Below the pieces are notes generated by a model that was given only the letters and a program-made list of their open reading frames with translations, was not told the DNA's origin and ran no database searches. Below are positions 24,434 through 32,832 of a DNA stretch of 33,224 bases, one piece after another (the stretch's first letter is position 1; the number at the start of each line of letters is the position of its first letter). The position numbers and the translations under genes are program-made. This DNA comes from Ignavibacteriota bacterium (GTDB lineage Bacteria > Bacteroidota > Ignavibacteria > Kapaibacteriales > UBA2268): positions 1-33,224 of the forward strand of contig JAGXGG010000078.1 of assembly GCA_024636855.1 (NCBI GenBank), in the 5' to 3' direction.

Positions 24434-26104
24434 TTAATCTGTTGTTACTTGTTTTGGCGCCTCTAATATAGGCGGTTTTGCTTGTGATTTTTTCTTCTTT
24501 TGTACTTCTATTTTAGAAACTAATATATCTGGTGAAGATGCAGATACTGGAACTCCACCTGACTCAGCACCACATATTCCGTTGAATACACCTACTCTCT
24601 TTGAAGTAGCTAAAATATTGCTAAAAGTAGATAGGGGAGTACCAATCAAATCGACCCCTCTAACTAATTCATTTGCTCTTCCGTCTGCATATATTTTGTA
24701 TACAACTAAAGGCAAAACATTAAAAGCATTTGGTACAGTTCTACCAGTGAAAGTGAATCCTCCTTGTACTGTTTTGAAGTACAATCCAAACTCTTTTTCT
24801 TGTTTTTTACATTCTTCTCTAAGTAGTTCTATTAATTCTTGATCATCAACTTTGTTACTACTTTCTACAATTAAGTTTGATTGTCTCGATACTGCATTGT
24901 AACCAGCTTGTTTACGCCCGTGTCCATTAGAATGATCAAACCCTTCAATTGGAGATCTAGCCATCAAAAAGCTTCTAAATATACCATCATCGACAGAAAC
25001 TACTTTTTCAGATTTTACACCTTGATCATCAAACTTATAAAAACCAGAAAGTTCAGTTCCATTTCTTTCTTTAATAGTAGGGTCAAATACAACATCTATA
25101 AAGTCAGGCAATATAGACTCACCTACAGATTTTTTAAATGTCTGACTTGATGAAGGGTCCTTTTCTCTATGCCCTTCAACTCTATGACCAAAAATCTCAT
25201 GGAAAAATACTCCAGAGGCTTCACCAGAAAGTATAGCTGGACCAGAGTAAGTATCCATCAAAGGGGCTTCTCTTAGTTCATTAAGTAATGCGATTATACT
25301 AAGAATGTCAGACTCTATTTTCCCCAAAGGTGGTAAGGATTCTGGTGTAAAAGCAAAATATGATTCATATAAAGGTAAACTCATACCGTCTGTTGCTTTT
25401 GTTTTAGCATAAACGAAAACTCTAATTGACGATTCATCAAATTTAAGTTGGCTACCCTCAGAGTTTACAAAATATTTAGTTTTGTTTTCTAATAGGAAGG
25501 AAACCGAGCCATCATATATCAAAGGATCTGAATTGAATAGATTAGATAATTGCTTTACGTAGCTAACCCATTTAGCCCTATCAATTTTTAGTTTATTTAC
25601 TGATTCACTAAAATTAACATGCTTTTCTTTAGAAAAATCAGCTGATTTATCTTCTTGTTCTACTTTTACAGCAGCATTTGATTTAGCTTTTTCGAAAGTT
25701 TCGATTGCTTCTTTATAGACTTTATCGGTAGAGTACCATATTTTTCGTTTAATCGCTTGAGCATTATTATCAAGGGGAAGAAACTCGAAACCACTACCGC
25801 CACCGAAGTTAAATGAACTTCCTCTAATTATATGAGTATTGTCAAATTTATAATCACCAACCCTAAGGTCAATATCTAATATACGTTGACTTATACTATC
25901 GTTACTAATCAAATTACCAAACGATGCATTAATTGAGATTTTCTCTATATCGGTGATATTATAAGAAATATAATACGGGGGAGTGCTTTCTTTCTGAAGT
26001 TCACTAAAGTTTCGTTTAAGTTCTGTACTTGCAATATCTAAAATAGATTCAGATTTACTTACAGTAAACGAAATAAATAATATTGCGATTGCTATTTTAT
26101 ACAT
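24434..26104 (-). CDS. tldD: Exported TldD-family zinc metallopeptidase
   Basis: A 556-aa TldD-type peptidase. The metal site HEIFGH (His302, Glu303, His307) stands in GEASGVFFHEIFGHRVEGHR, and Cys511 in ICGAESGGVPVS matches the third zinc ligand of E. coli TldD. The start MYKIAIAILFISFTVSKSES is a signal peptide, so the enzyme should act outside the cytoplasm, unlike classical TldD. The C-terminus has a basic/proline tail (KKKKSQAKPP). Start chosen at ATG 26104, overlapping the gpmA stop by eight bases; in-frame TTG 26113 and GTG 26110 are alternatives. TldD/TldE pairs degrade unfolded peptides or process RiPP precursors; no precursor gene is visible here. Confidence 0.88.
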   Translation of the reverse strand: MYKIAIAILFISFTVSKSESILDIASTELKRNFSELQKESTPPYYISYNITDIEKISINASFGNLISNDSISQRILDIDLRVGDYKFDNTHIIRGSSFNFGGGSGFEFLPLDNNAQAIKRKIWYSTDKVYKEAIETFEKAKSNAAVKVEQEDKSADFSKEKHVNFSESVNKLKIDRAKWVSYVKQLSNLFNSDPLIYDGSVSFLLENKTKYFVNSEGSQLKFDESSIRVFVYAKTKATDGMSLPLYESYFAFTPESLPPLGKIESDILSIIALLNELREAPLMDTYSGPAILSGEASGVFFHEIFGHRVEGHREKDPSSSQTFKKSVGESILPDFIDVVFDPTIKERNGTELSGFYKFDDQGVKSEKVVSVDDGIFRSFLMARSPIEGFDHSNGHGRKQAGYNAVSRQSNLIVESSNKVDDQELIELLREECKKQEKEFGLYFKTVQGGFTFTGRTVPNAFNVLPLVVYKIYADGRANELVRGVDLIGTPLSTFSNILATSKRVGVFNGICGAESGGVPVSASSPDILVSKIEVQKKKKSQAKPPILEAPKQVTTD

Positions 26105-26714
26105 TTTCACCAAGGTATTTCTTTGATATTAATTTTAAAGATTCATCGAATTCATATACATACGGTTTTCCAGTCGGAATGTTTATATCTGAAATATCTT
26201 CCTTACTTACACCTTCTAAGTGCATAGTTAATGCTCTTAAAGAATTACCATGTGCAGATATTAATATATCTTTACCTTCCTTAAGTAATGGAACTATATG
26301 ACTTTCGTAATATGGAAGAACGCGGTCAAGGGTATCTTTCAAAGATTCTCCTTCTGGTGGGGCTACATCGAAGCTTCTTCTCCAAATGTGTAACTGCTCA
26401 GCACCTACTTTCTCTCCAATTTCTGCTTTATTTAGTCCTTGCAAATCTCCGTAATGACGTTCGTTAAGTGCTTCGTTAGAAATCATTTCAATATTTGTAA
26501 AACCAGCAACCTCTGAAATTATTTCGGCAGTTTTGATTGCTCTTTTTAATCCTGAAGTAAATATTTTATCGAATTTAAATCCTTTTAGAAGTTCACCTGC
26601 TTCTTCAGCTTCTTCTATTCCGAGTTCCGATAACTCTATATCTACCCATCCTGTGAATCTATTCTCTTTATTCCATTGAGATTGACCATGTCGAACACAA
26701 ACTAATTTTGACAT
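26097..26714 (-). CDS. gpmA: 2,3-bisphosphoglycerate-dependent phosphoglycerate mutase
   Basis: A glycolytic enzyme interconverting 3- and 2-phosphoglycerate through a phosphohistidine. The 205-aa product has the catalytic RHG at 8-10 (VRHGQSQWNKENRFTGW), ERHYGDLQGLNKAE with the catalytic Glu, RRSFDVAPPEGESL, and the second His in SAHGNSLRAL, plus IPTGKPYVYEFD. This is the short, dimeric-length GpmA typical of Bacteroidota. The 3' end overlaps the tldD start by eight bases, and the gene starts 17 bases after the uridylyltransferase fusion, so it sits inside the long operon. AAAGG lies about nine bases before the ATG. Confidence 0.95.
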   Translation of the reverse strand: MSKLVCVRHGQSQWNKENRFTGWVDIELSELGIEEAEEAGELLKGFKFDKIFTSGLKRAIKTAEIISEVAGFTNIEMISNEALNERHYGDLQGLNKAEIGEKVGAEQLHIWRRSFDVAPPEGESLKDTLDRVLPYYESHIVPLLKEGKDILISAHGNSLRALTMHLEGVSKEDISDINIPTGKPYVYEFDESLKLISKKYLGENV

Positions 26715-26731
26715 TTCTAATACCTTTCTTT

Positions 26732-27931
26732 TTATTTCAATTTATTTATTAATTCTTTTGGAGCTTGAACTAATTCTATTAAAACGCCTTCACCTGAAAT
26801 TGGAGAGTCTTCATTACCTTTAGGATGAATAAAGCATACATTATGTCCTGATGCACCTTTTCTTATCCCCCCTGGAGTGAATCTTACTCCATTAGCTTCC
26901 AGATATTTATAAGCGGATTCTATATCATCTACCCATAATCCTATATGATTCAAAGTCGGTGTATGAACTGCCGGCTTTTTATTTATATCAATTGGTTGCA
27001 TTATATCTAATTCAATCTCAGCAATGTCTTTACCTAACTTTAATATATCTTCATTGACATTTTCAAATTCACTTTGATATTCTCCAACCTTTGGTAAACC
27101 AAATAGATTTTGCCATAATGTTGAATGTTTTGATTTGTCTTCAGAACCAATTGCTATTTGTTGAAGTCCAAGAATATTGAATACCCTGCTAGTATTTTTC
27201 AATTTCTCTTCAGCTATTTTCAAATCTTCTATCGAATTTATACCTTGTATTTCATCAATATTCGAAGTAGAAAATGCCATTACTTTATAGCCATCATTCT
27301 TGATTATTTCTACAATGTCTGTAAGATAATACTCTCCTTGTGCATTTGTATTATTAACACGTTCTAGTGCTGAGAATAATAAATTTGATTTAACTAGGTA
27401 AGTACCACTATTAATTTCATTAACTGACTTCTCTTCTTCATTAGCATCTTTTTGTTCTACTATTCGAATAAAATTATTTGATTCATCTCTTATTATTCTG
27501 CCATATCCAGTAGGATTAGGGGCAATAGCAGAGAGCACTGTCAAAGCACTTTCATTTTCTTTATGATAATTTATAAATGAATTTAGAGTATTTAACGTTA
27601 ATAAGGGAACATCTCCACAGAGAATCATAACTTCTGAATCTGAATCAATTAACTCATTACTTGTTTGATCTACTGCATGACCAGTACCTAATTGAGGTTC
27701 TTGGACTACAGTTTCGATATTCGAAAATTTATTTTCATTTAAAAATTTTTTTACTTTCTCTTTTTCATGTCCTAATATAACTACAGTTTTAAATGAATTT
27801 AATTGCTCTATTGTCTCTAGTACGTAGCTTAGGAGAGGTTTATTGTTCATAGGAACTAATACTTTTGGTAAATCAGGTACATTCATTCTAGTACCTTTTC
27901 CTGCTGCTAATATTGCTATGGTGAGTTTCAT
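26732..27931 (-). CDS. GlmU-type nucleotidyltransferase fused to a methylmalonyl-CoA-epimerase-like VOC domain
   Basis: A 399-aa two-domain protein in one unbroken frame. Residues 1-245 are the GlmU uridylyltransferase domain (UDP-GlcNAc from UTP and GlcNAc-1-P): LAAGKGTRM (8-16), LGTGHAV (81-87), CGDVPL (105-110), YGRIIRD (143-149), EINSGTYLV (172-180), QGEYYLTD (198-205). The left-handed beta-helix acetyltransferase half that normally follows is absent. Instead, residues 250-399 form a two-module VOC domain: [76 protein letters not shown]. These match methylmalonyl-CoA epimerase, with metal-ligand candidates His329 and Glu386 kept. The usual first His is Gln257/258. It heads the long envelope operon. 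Whether the second domain is active is unknown. Confidence 0.85.
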   Translation of the reverse strand: MKLTIAILAAGKGTRMNVPDLPKVLVPMNNKPLLSYVLETIEQLNSFKTVVILGHEKEKVKKFLNENKFSNIETVVQEPQLGTGHAVDQTSNELIDSDSEVMILCGDVPLLTLNTLNSFINYHKENESALTVLSAIAPNPTGYGRIIRDESNNFIRIVEQKDANEEEKSVNEINSGTYLVKSNLLFSALERVNNTNAQGEYYLTDIVEIIKNDGYKVMAFSTSNIDEIQGINSIEDLKIAEEKLKNTSRVFNILGLQQIAIGSEDKSKHSTLWQNLFGLPKVGEYQSEFENVNEDILKLGKDIAEIELDIMQPIDINKKPAVHTPTLNHIGLWVDDIESAYKYLEANGVRFTPGGIRKGASGHNVCFIHPKGNEDSPISGEGVLIELVQAPKELINKLK

Positions 27932-28016
27932 TTAAAATTATTTTATATTTTTGAGATAATAAGTTTAGTAAAATACAGTTTTAAAAATTGAACTCAAAGA
28001 TAAGTGGGAAATTGAG
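27932..28016. promoter_or_regulatory. Divergent promoter gap (envelope operon / secreted protein)
   Basis: 85 bp of AT-rich DNA between two outward-reading genes. It must carry the promoter of the long leftward operon and that of the gene at 28017. I cannot assign exact boxes. Confidence 0.4.
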
Positions 28017-28577
28017 ATGAAAAATATCATTATAGTTTTAGCAATATGTTTAATTACAAATTATTCCTATTCGAAGGAAAATTTTACTTTAGTAAAAGAA
28101 ATTGATTTAAATACTCTAAATACTAAAAGCAAGAAAAGAATGACTATTGAATTTAAGTCAGGTAAGAAACTTGTATCGAAAAGTAAGGCAATAGATATAA
28201 ATGAGATAATTGAAATCTGTGATAATTGTTTTGCAGAAATAGAAGATAAGAATGGTAGATTATATTATATTAGTAATAATGATTTGAATAAACAGATTAA
28301 TAATCAACAGGCACTTTTATTATTTAATGATGAGTTCTCTAGTCTAGGTGATACCTTAGTAATTGGAGAAGATGATTTGAGTAAGTTAGAAGGAAATAAA
28401 TTGCTAAATATAGAATTAGGATCTATGACTAACGCAAGCTATGGATTAAACTCAAAAAATTGGTCTAACGAAAATAAAAAGAAGTACTTCAAGCCTTATA
28501 CATTAGTTTTTCCATTCGACAATAACACAACTAGATGGATCACTGATATAAGAAAAATTCGAATATATAAAAGATAA
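28017..28577 (+). CDS. Secreted protein of unknown function, 186 aa
   Basis: Not recognised. An N-terminal signal peptide (MKNIIIVLAICLITNYSYSK, cleavage likely after residue 19) is followed by a soluble, lysine/asparagine-rich domain. A CDNC (C-x-x-C) motif occurs near residue 72 (IIEICDNCFAEIED), and the C-terminus is strand-like and basic (WITDIRKIRIYKR). No lipobox. It stands alone between a divergent gap and the convergent histidine kinase gene, whose stop codon is one base away. The CxxC could be a redox or metal pair. I would not assign a function. Confidence 0.75.
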   Translation: MKNIIIVLAICLITNYSYSKENFTLVKEIDLNTLNTKSKKRMTIEFKSGKKLVSKSKAIDINEIIEICDNCFAEIEDKNGRLYYISNNDLNKQINNQQALLLFNDEFSSLGDTLVIGEDDLSKLEGNKLLNIELGSMTNASYGLNSKNWSNENKKKYFKPYTLVFPFDNNTTRWITDIRKIRIYKR

Positions 28578-28578
28578 G

Positions 28579-29841
28579 CTAAATATCGTCTATATCAATA
28601 TCTGCAATTGGCAATAATAATGTTACTTTTGTGAAATTTCCAACTTCACTTTTGAAATTTATTTTTCCCTTATATATATCCATAATCTTTTTAACAATAG
28701 CCAGCCCAAGTCCAGATCCTTGTTGCTCATTTGCTAATCTATCAAACTGAATATAGGCATCAAGCATATATATTTTTTCGAGTGGCATTCCAATACCATT
28801 GTCTCTAATAGTTATTTTGTAATTTGAATCAATAACTTTTGAAGAAATAATGACTTTGGTTTCATTGTTTCCAAATTTGAATGCATTATCTACAAGTTCG
28901 TAAATTAGTTTATTGAAATGTTCTTCAGATATTTGTAGCGGTGAATCCTCTAGTTTCAGTTCAATACGGTCGTTCTTCTCATATCTATAAGAAATATTCA
29001 TAGCAGTTTCATATATAAGTGATTCGGCAGAATAAATTGTTGATTCTTGAAGTTTCTCTAGTTCTTCTATGTTATATGAGTTGATTGTTAATGCAGACAA
29101 ATATAAATAATTTTCGAATAATCTACGTAACCTAACTGCAGAGGAGTGTACATCTTCTAGAATCTCTAAAGTCTCTTCTTTGTCAACTTCGTCTAAACTT
29201 TGTTTCAAATAGTCAGTTAAGCCAAGTATCTGATTTAATGGCGTTCTAACTTCATGTGGTAAAGTCATAAGTAAGCTTGATTTAAGTTGTTCTACTTTTT
29301 CACTTATTTCCTTCTTTTTCTCCATAAGTTCTCTTGTTTGAACTGCAACAAGCTGATCTATTTTGTTTTCAAAGAGTTTACTCTCATTTTCTAGTTTCAA
29401 TCCATTTATACTTGATGCTAAGTATCCAGTGAAGTTTTTCATTAAAAATCTGGTTTCTTTATCCAATTCTTTTTTAGACTTATCATACTCGATAAGACCA
29501 AAACCCAATGCTCCTTTTGAACTAATTAGTGGAGCAAGTAGAATAGAATTAGTATCATCTATATCGCGAAGAATTAGTTCATTAGAATTCATTACTTCAC
29601 CTATTAAACCTGGTTCAATAGATTTCTCAAAAATTGCTAAGCAATTTTCTTCTTCTTCTTTTGGATAACAACTATTTAATATTGGTTCAAATGTATCCGT
29701 ATTAAAAAGAAATATTGCTGTGAATTGTGGTTGTAACAAGTTATAATAAAGATCGTTTGAACTTTCAATTACTGTTTCTATGGTTGGATTATTGACCAAT
29801 GCTTTATTAAAGCTCTCGAAAATATCTAAGTTTAATTCCAT
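28579..29841 (-). CDS. Cytosolic GAF-domain sensor histidine kinase
   Basis: A 420-aa kinase without membrane segments. A GAF-like sensor domain spans about 10-150 (PGLIGEVMNSNELILRDIDD, then APLISSKGALGFGLIEYD). A coiled-coil linker follows (155-190), then HisKA with phospho-acceptor His196 in LPHEVRTPLNQILG, and HATPase_c with N-box ELVDNAFKFG (Asn319), G1 DNGIGMP (347-353) and G2 GSGLGLAIV (375-383). No receiver domain and no response regulator adjacent. It is third in a leftward module: small protein, HDOD protein, kinase. The HDOD gene ends six bases before this start, so joint expression is likely. Confidence 0.9.
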   Translation of the reverse strand: MELNLDIFESFNKALVNNPTIETVIESSNDLYYNLLQPQFTAIFLFNTDTFEPILNSCYPKEEEENCLAIFEKSIEPGLIGEVMNSNELILRDIDDTNSILLAPLISSKGALGFGLIEYDKSKKELDKETRFLMKNFTGYLASSINGLKLENESKLFENKIDQLVAVQTRELMEKKKEISEKVEQLKSSLLMTLPHEVRTPLNQILGLTDYLKQSLDEVDKEETLEILEDVHSSAVRLRRLFENYLYLSALTINSYNIEELEKLQESTIYSAESLIYETAMNISYRYEKNDRIELKLEDSPLQISEEHFNKLIYELVDNAFKFGNNETKVIISSKVIDSNYKITIRDNGIGMPLEKIYMLDAYIQFDRLANEQQGSGLGLAIVKKIMDIYKGKINFKSEVGNFTKVTLLLPIADIDIDDI

Positions 29842-29847
29842 AATATT

Positions 29848-30696
29848 CTAGTTTATTATTAATATTTCATTAGCTTGTTCGTAATCAGTCTTTATTCTAT
29901 CATAGAATGAATTCTTATCAAACTTTGTAATGTCTAACCTACGCCAGAGTAATTGGTTAGGTTGAGAAATTTTATCACATCCCGAATGACCTAGTCGAAG
30001 TAGTTTTGCAAGAATATTTGCTACATGAACTACTCCAACTAATTGATCATAATTTGATCCAACTAATCCATCATTATGATATCTTATTACATCCAATATA
30101 TTCTGATCTAAATTCCATGATTCAGCAACTCTAAGTCCTATTTCTTGATGGGTAATTCCTAAAACTTTATGTTCTGCTTCTAGTAGAGATATTCCTTCTT
30201 TTTCCATAATTATAAATACAACGTTGTACTCAGAACCTAAAATTTTAATTAAAACTAATTTACCAATATCATGTGTAATTCCGGAAAGCAAATACTCATC
30301 TAGATTCTTTTGCCCCAATTCTTGAGCTATTATTCTCGAAATCGCTCCAACAGCTATAGAATGTTTCCAAAACTCAACCAAATCAAATTTTGAATTAGAA
30401 TTTATATCAGAGAATACTTCAATTATCTTAGTTGAAAGTATTATGTTTTTTAATTCTCTGAATCCAAGATGGAATATAGCTTTGTCAATAGAATTAACTT
30501 TGGTACTGAGTCCATATATACTTGAGTTTACTATCTTTAATAGTTTAAATGACAAAGCAATATCTGTAGAAACTAGATTCGAAAGGTCTTTTATAGTAGT
30601 TGAAGTATTCGATAAAGCGTCAACTAGTTTATAATAAATAGTTGGTAATGTTGGGAAATCATCAAAATTTTCAATTTTTTCTAGTAGTTTATTCAT
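29848..30696 (-). CDS. HDOD-domain signalling protein
   Basis: A 282-aa HDOD protein. The HDOD region runs through most of it: FPTLPTIYYKLVDALSNTST near the start, IVNSSIYGL, IDKAIFHLGFRELKN, FWKHSIAVGAISRIIAQELG, SGITHDIGKLVLIKI, and ITHQEIGLRVAESWNLDQ. HD-like residues (THDIGK) are partly kept, but these proteins are usually signalling scaffolds rather than phosphodiesterases. Start chosen at the ATG of MNKLLEKIENF (30696), which overlaps the previous gene by eight bases; the longer TTG start at 30711 is less likely. Such proteins commonly act with kinases in motility, adhesion or c-di-GMP circuits; which applies here is unknown. Confidence 0.88.
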   Translation of the reverse strand: MNKLLEKIENFDDFPTLPTIYYKLVDALSNTSTTIKDLSNLVSTDIALSFKLLKIVNSSIYGLSTKVNSIDKAIFHLGFRELKNIILSTKIIEVFSDINSNSKFDLVEFWKHSIAVGAISRIIAQELGQKNLDEYLLSGITHDIGKLVLIKILGSEYNVVFIIMEKEGISLLEAEHKVLGITHQEIGLRVAESWNLDQNILDVIRYHNDGLVGSNYDQLVGVVHVANILAKLLRLGHSGCDKISQPNQLLWRRLDITKFDKNSFYDRIKTDYEQANEILIIN

Positions 30697-31018
30697 TATT
30701 AATCTTCCCAATGCTACTCAAAACGGCAACATCAAATAATAACTTGTCATTTTGATTTTTTATATTCCAACCTATTTCATCCAGTAGTGTAGACTCAATA
30801 TTCGCAATTTCTTCAATATTCACAGAAGCACTAGAGGCATCGACTAAATCATCAAAAATTGAAATCTCATTGATACCCCACATTTTTAGAACTCTAATGT
30901 GAGATTCAAGATTTAATGAAGTACCTTTCTTTATAAGTATTTGGTCATATTTATTAGACAGAGTTTCTGCTAAAATTTGACCTTCTTCTATATCGTCTAT
31001 TTTTACTTTTCTTGGCAT
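30689..31018 (-). CDS. Small protein resembling the HD-GYP N-terminal domain
   Basis: A 109-aa protein. The first 60 residues (VKIDDIEEGQILAETLSNKY, ILIKKGTSLNLESHIRVLKM, WGINEISIFDD) read like the DUF3391-type domain found in front of HD-GYP phosphodiesterases, where the pattern is V-x-x-L-x-x-G-M-x-L-A-x-x-x, L-L-x-x-G-x-x-L, then G-I-x-x-V-x-V. Here it is a stand-alone protein with a helical tail. It is first in the three-gene signalling module and overlaps the HDOD start. A sensory or interaction role is inferred; there is no catalytic motif. Confidence 0.72.
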   Translation of the reverse strand: MPRKVKIDDIEEGQILAETLSNKYDQILIKKGTSLNLESHIRVLKMWGINEISIFDDLVDASSASVNIEEIANIESTLLDEIGWNIKNQNDKLLFDVAVLSSIGKINNE

Positions 31019-31143
31019 ATACCTAAAACTACTATTTCTAATAATTGAATTTAGTGATTACTATAAACTTTTGAACATTTAATTTATTAACATCTGTTAA
31101 ATTCTACTTAAACTATAAAGTTTTTTAATTTTCGGAAGTTAAT
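31019..31143. promoter_or_regulatory. Divergent promoter gap (signalling module / formiminotransferase)
   Basis: 125 bp of AT-rich DNA between outward-reading genes. GGAAG five bases before 31144 is a usable ribosome binding site for the rightward gene. No operator or riboswitch is recognisable. Confidence 0.4.
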
Positions 31144-32793
31144 ATGTATTATAACTTAAAAGAATTGATCATGAAGAAAATTATAGAATGCGTTCCAAAT
31201 TTTTCAGAAGGAAAAAATAAAGAAATAATAGAAGCAATTGCAGATGCAATACGGAAAACTGAAGGATGCACTTTGTTAGATGTTGATCCTGGTGCATCTA
31301 CTAACAGAACAGTTTATACATTTGTTGGTGATGAAAACTCAGTTATAGAAGGTGCAATAGCATCAGCAAAAGTTGCAAAAGAATTAATAGATATGCGTAC
31401 TCAAAAAGGGGAGCATCCTAGAATGGGTGCAATGGATGTTTGTCCTTTTGTACCTGTGTCTAATGTAACTATGAGTGAATGTGTTGTGATTTCTATAAAG
31501 TTTGCTAAAAGAGCTTCGAAGGAGCTTGGAATAGCATTTTATCTATATGAAGAGGCTTCTGAAAAAGATTATCGCAGAAGATTACCTGATATACGAAAAG
31601 GTGAATATGAAGCAATGGCAGAAAAAGTAAGAAAAGAAGGTTGGGAACCAGATTATTGGTCGGGAAGTTTTGATCCAAAATGGGGAGTTACTGCAACTGG
31701 TGCAAGAAAATTCTTGATTGCTTATAATATAAATGTATTGGGTACTTGGAATCAAGCACATAGAATTGCACTTAATTTGAGAGAAGCGGGAAGGGAAGAG
31801 GGAGACACTGGTAGATTGAAAGAGACTAAAGGACTTGGTTGGCATGTAGATGAGTATAATATGGCTCAAATATCGATGAACCTAAATGACTATCATGTTA
31901 CTCCCATCCATATTGCCTATGAAGAAGCAAAGAAAGATGCTATTGAATTAAATTTAGGATTAGCAGGGTCAGAAATAGTTGGATTAGTACCACTTGAAGC
32001 AATACTTATGGCAGCTGATTACTATATTGAAAAAGAAAATCTATTTGTAATTGCAGAAGATCAGAAAATAAAATTAGTAATTGATAGATTAGGACTAAGC
32101 TCTATTCAATACTTTGACCCTCAGAAACGAATAATCGAATATATCATCAAAGAGGATAAAAATGAACCATTAGCTTCACTTTCTGTTAGAGATTTTATCG
32201 GCTCAGTTGGTGCTCGCACTTCTGCTCCTGGTGGTGGTAGCGTCTCTGCTGCTGTTGCTTCACTAGGTGCTGGATTAGGTGCGATGGTTGCTTGGCTTAC
32301 ATTTGGGTATAAGAAATATGAAGAGTATGATGGTCAATTAAGAAGAATAATACCAAATTTGGTTAAAACATCTGAAGATTTAATTCCACTAATTGATGCT
32401 GATACAAATGCTTTTAGTGATTATATGGAAGCAATGAGATTACCTCAAAATACTGAAGAAGAGAAAATTGCTCGAAATAAAGCGATGGAAGAAGGAATGA
32501 AAGTAGCTATAGAAGTACCTTTGAAAACAATAAAAACAGCTGACAAAATCTGGGATGATTTAATTGAAGTTGCAAAAATTGGAAATTTCAGTAGTCGCTC
32601 TGATCTAGAAGTTGGAGCTAGAACCCTTGAAGTCGGTATATGGGGGGCTTATAGAAATGTAATTATAAATTTATCTGGAATAAGTGATTCTAATTATGTA
32701 GAAAAAACTAAATTAGAAGCCGAATCACTCTCCAAGAGAGCTAAAGAAAAAATGCAAGAAATACTAGTAATTATTGAAAACAGAAATAGTTAA
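31144..32793 (+). CDS. ftcD: Bifunctional glutamate formiminotransferase / formiminotetrahydrofolate cyclodeaminase
   Basis: Histidine-breakdown and one-carbon enzyme of 549 aa: moves the formimino group from formiminoglutamate to tetrahydrofolate, then releases ammonia to give methenyl-THF. The N-terminal formiminotransferase subdomains begin ECVPNFSEGKN and include RMGAMDVCPFVPV and GWEPDYWSGSFDPKWG; the second holds ARKFLIAYNINVLGTWNQAH and KGLGWHVDEYNMAQISMN. The cyclodeaminase half (about 355-549) starts SVRDFIGSVGARTSAPGGGS and contains TNAFSDYMEAMRLPQ. Start: 31144 has GGAAG upstream; ATG 31171 (MKKIIECVPN) matches family starts and is the alternative. Fused as in animals and many Bacteroidota. 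No other hut genes are in the window. A terminator follows the stop directly. Confidence 0.94.
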   Translation: MYYNLKELIMKKIIECVPNFSEGKNKEIIEAIADAIRKTEGCTLLDVDPGASTNRTVYTFVGDENSVIEGAIASAKVAKELIDMRTQKGEHPRMGAMDVCPFVPVSNVTMSECVVISIKFAKRASKELGIAFYLYEEASEKDYRRRLPDIRKGEYEAMAEKVRKEGWEPDYWSGSFDPKWGVTATGARKFLIAYNINVLGTWNQAHRIALNLREAGREEGDTGRLKETKGLGWHVDEYNMAQISMNLNDYHVTPIHIAYEEAKKDAIELNLGLAGSEIVGLVPLEAILMAADYYIEKENLFVIAEDQKIKLVIDRLGLSSIQYFDPQKRIIEYIIKEDKNEPLASLSVRDFIGSVGARTSAPGGGSVSAAVASLGAGLGAMVAWLTFGYKKYEEYDGQLRRIIPNLVKTSEDLIPLIDADTNAFSDYMEAMRLPQNTEEEKIARNKAMEEGMKVAIEVPLKTIKTADKIWDDLIEVAKIGNFSSRSDLEVGARTLEVGIWGAYRNVIINLSGISDSNYVEKTKLEAESLSKRAKEKMQEILVIIENRNS

Positions 32794-32794
32794 A

Positions 32795-32829
32795 TAAAAA
32801 AAGGGGCTAATGAAATTTAGCCCCTTTTA
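32795..32829. terminator. Bidirectional rho-independent terminator (ftcD / S9 peptidase)
   Basis: AAAAGGGGCTAA (32799-32810), loop TGAAAT, TTAGCCCCTTTT (32817-32828), a 12-bp perfect stem bounded by A and T runs. It lies two bases after the ftcD stop and four bases beyond the convergent peptidase gene's stop. Confidence 0.95.
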
Positions 32830-32832
32830 TAA

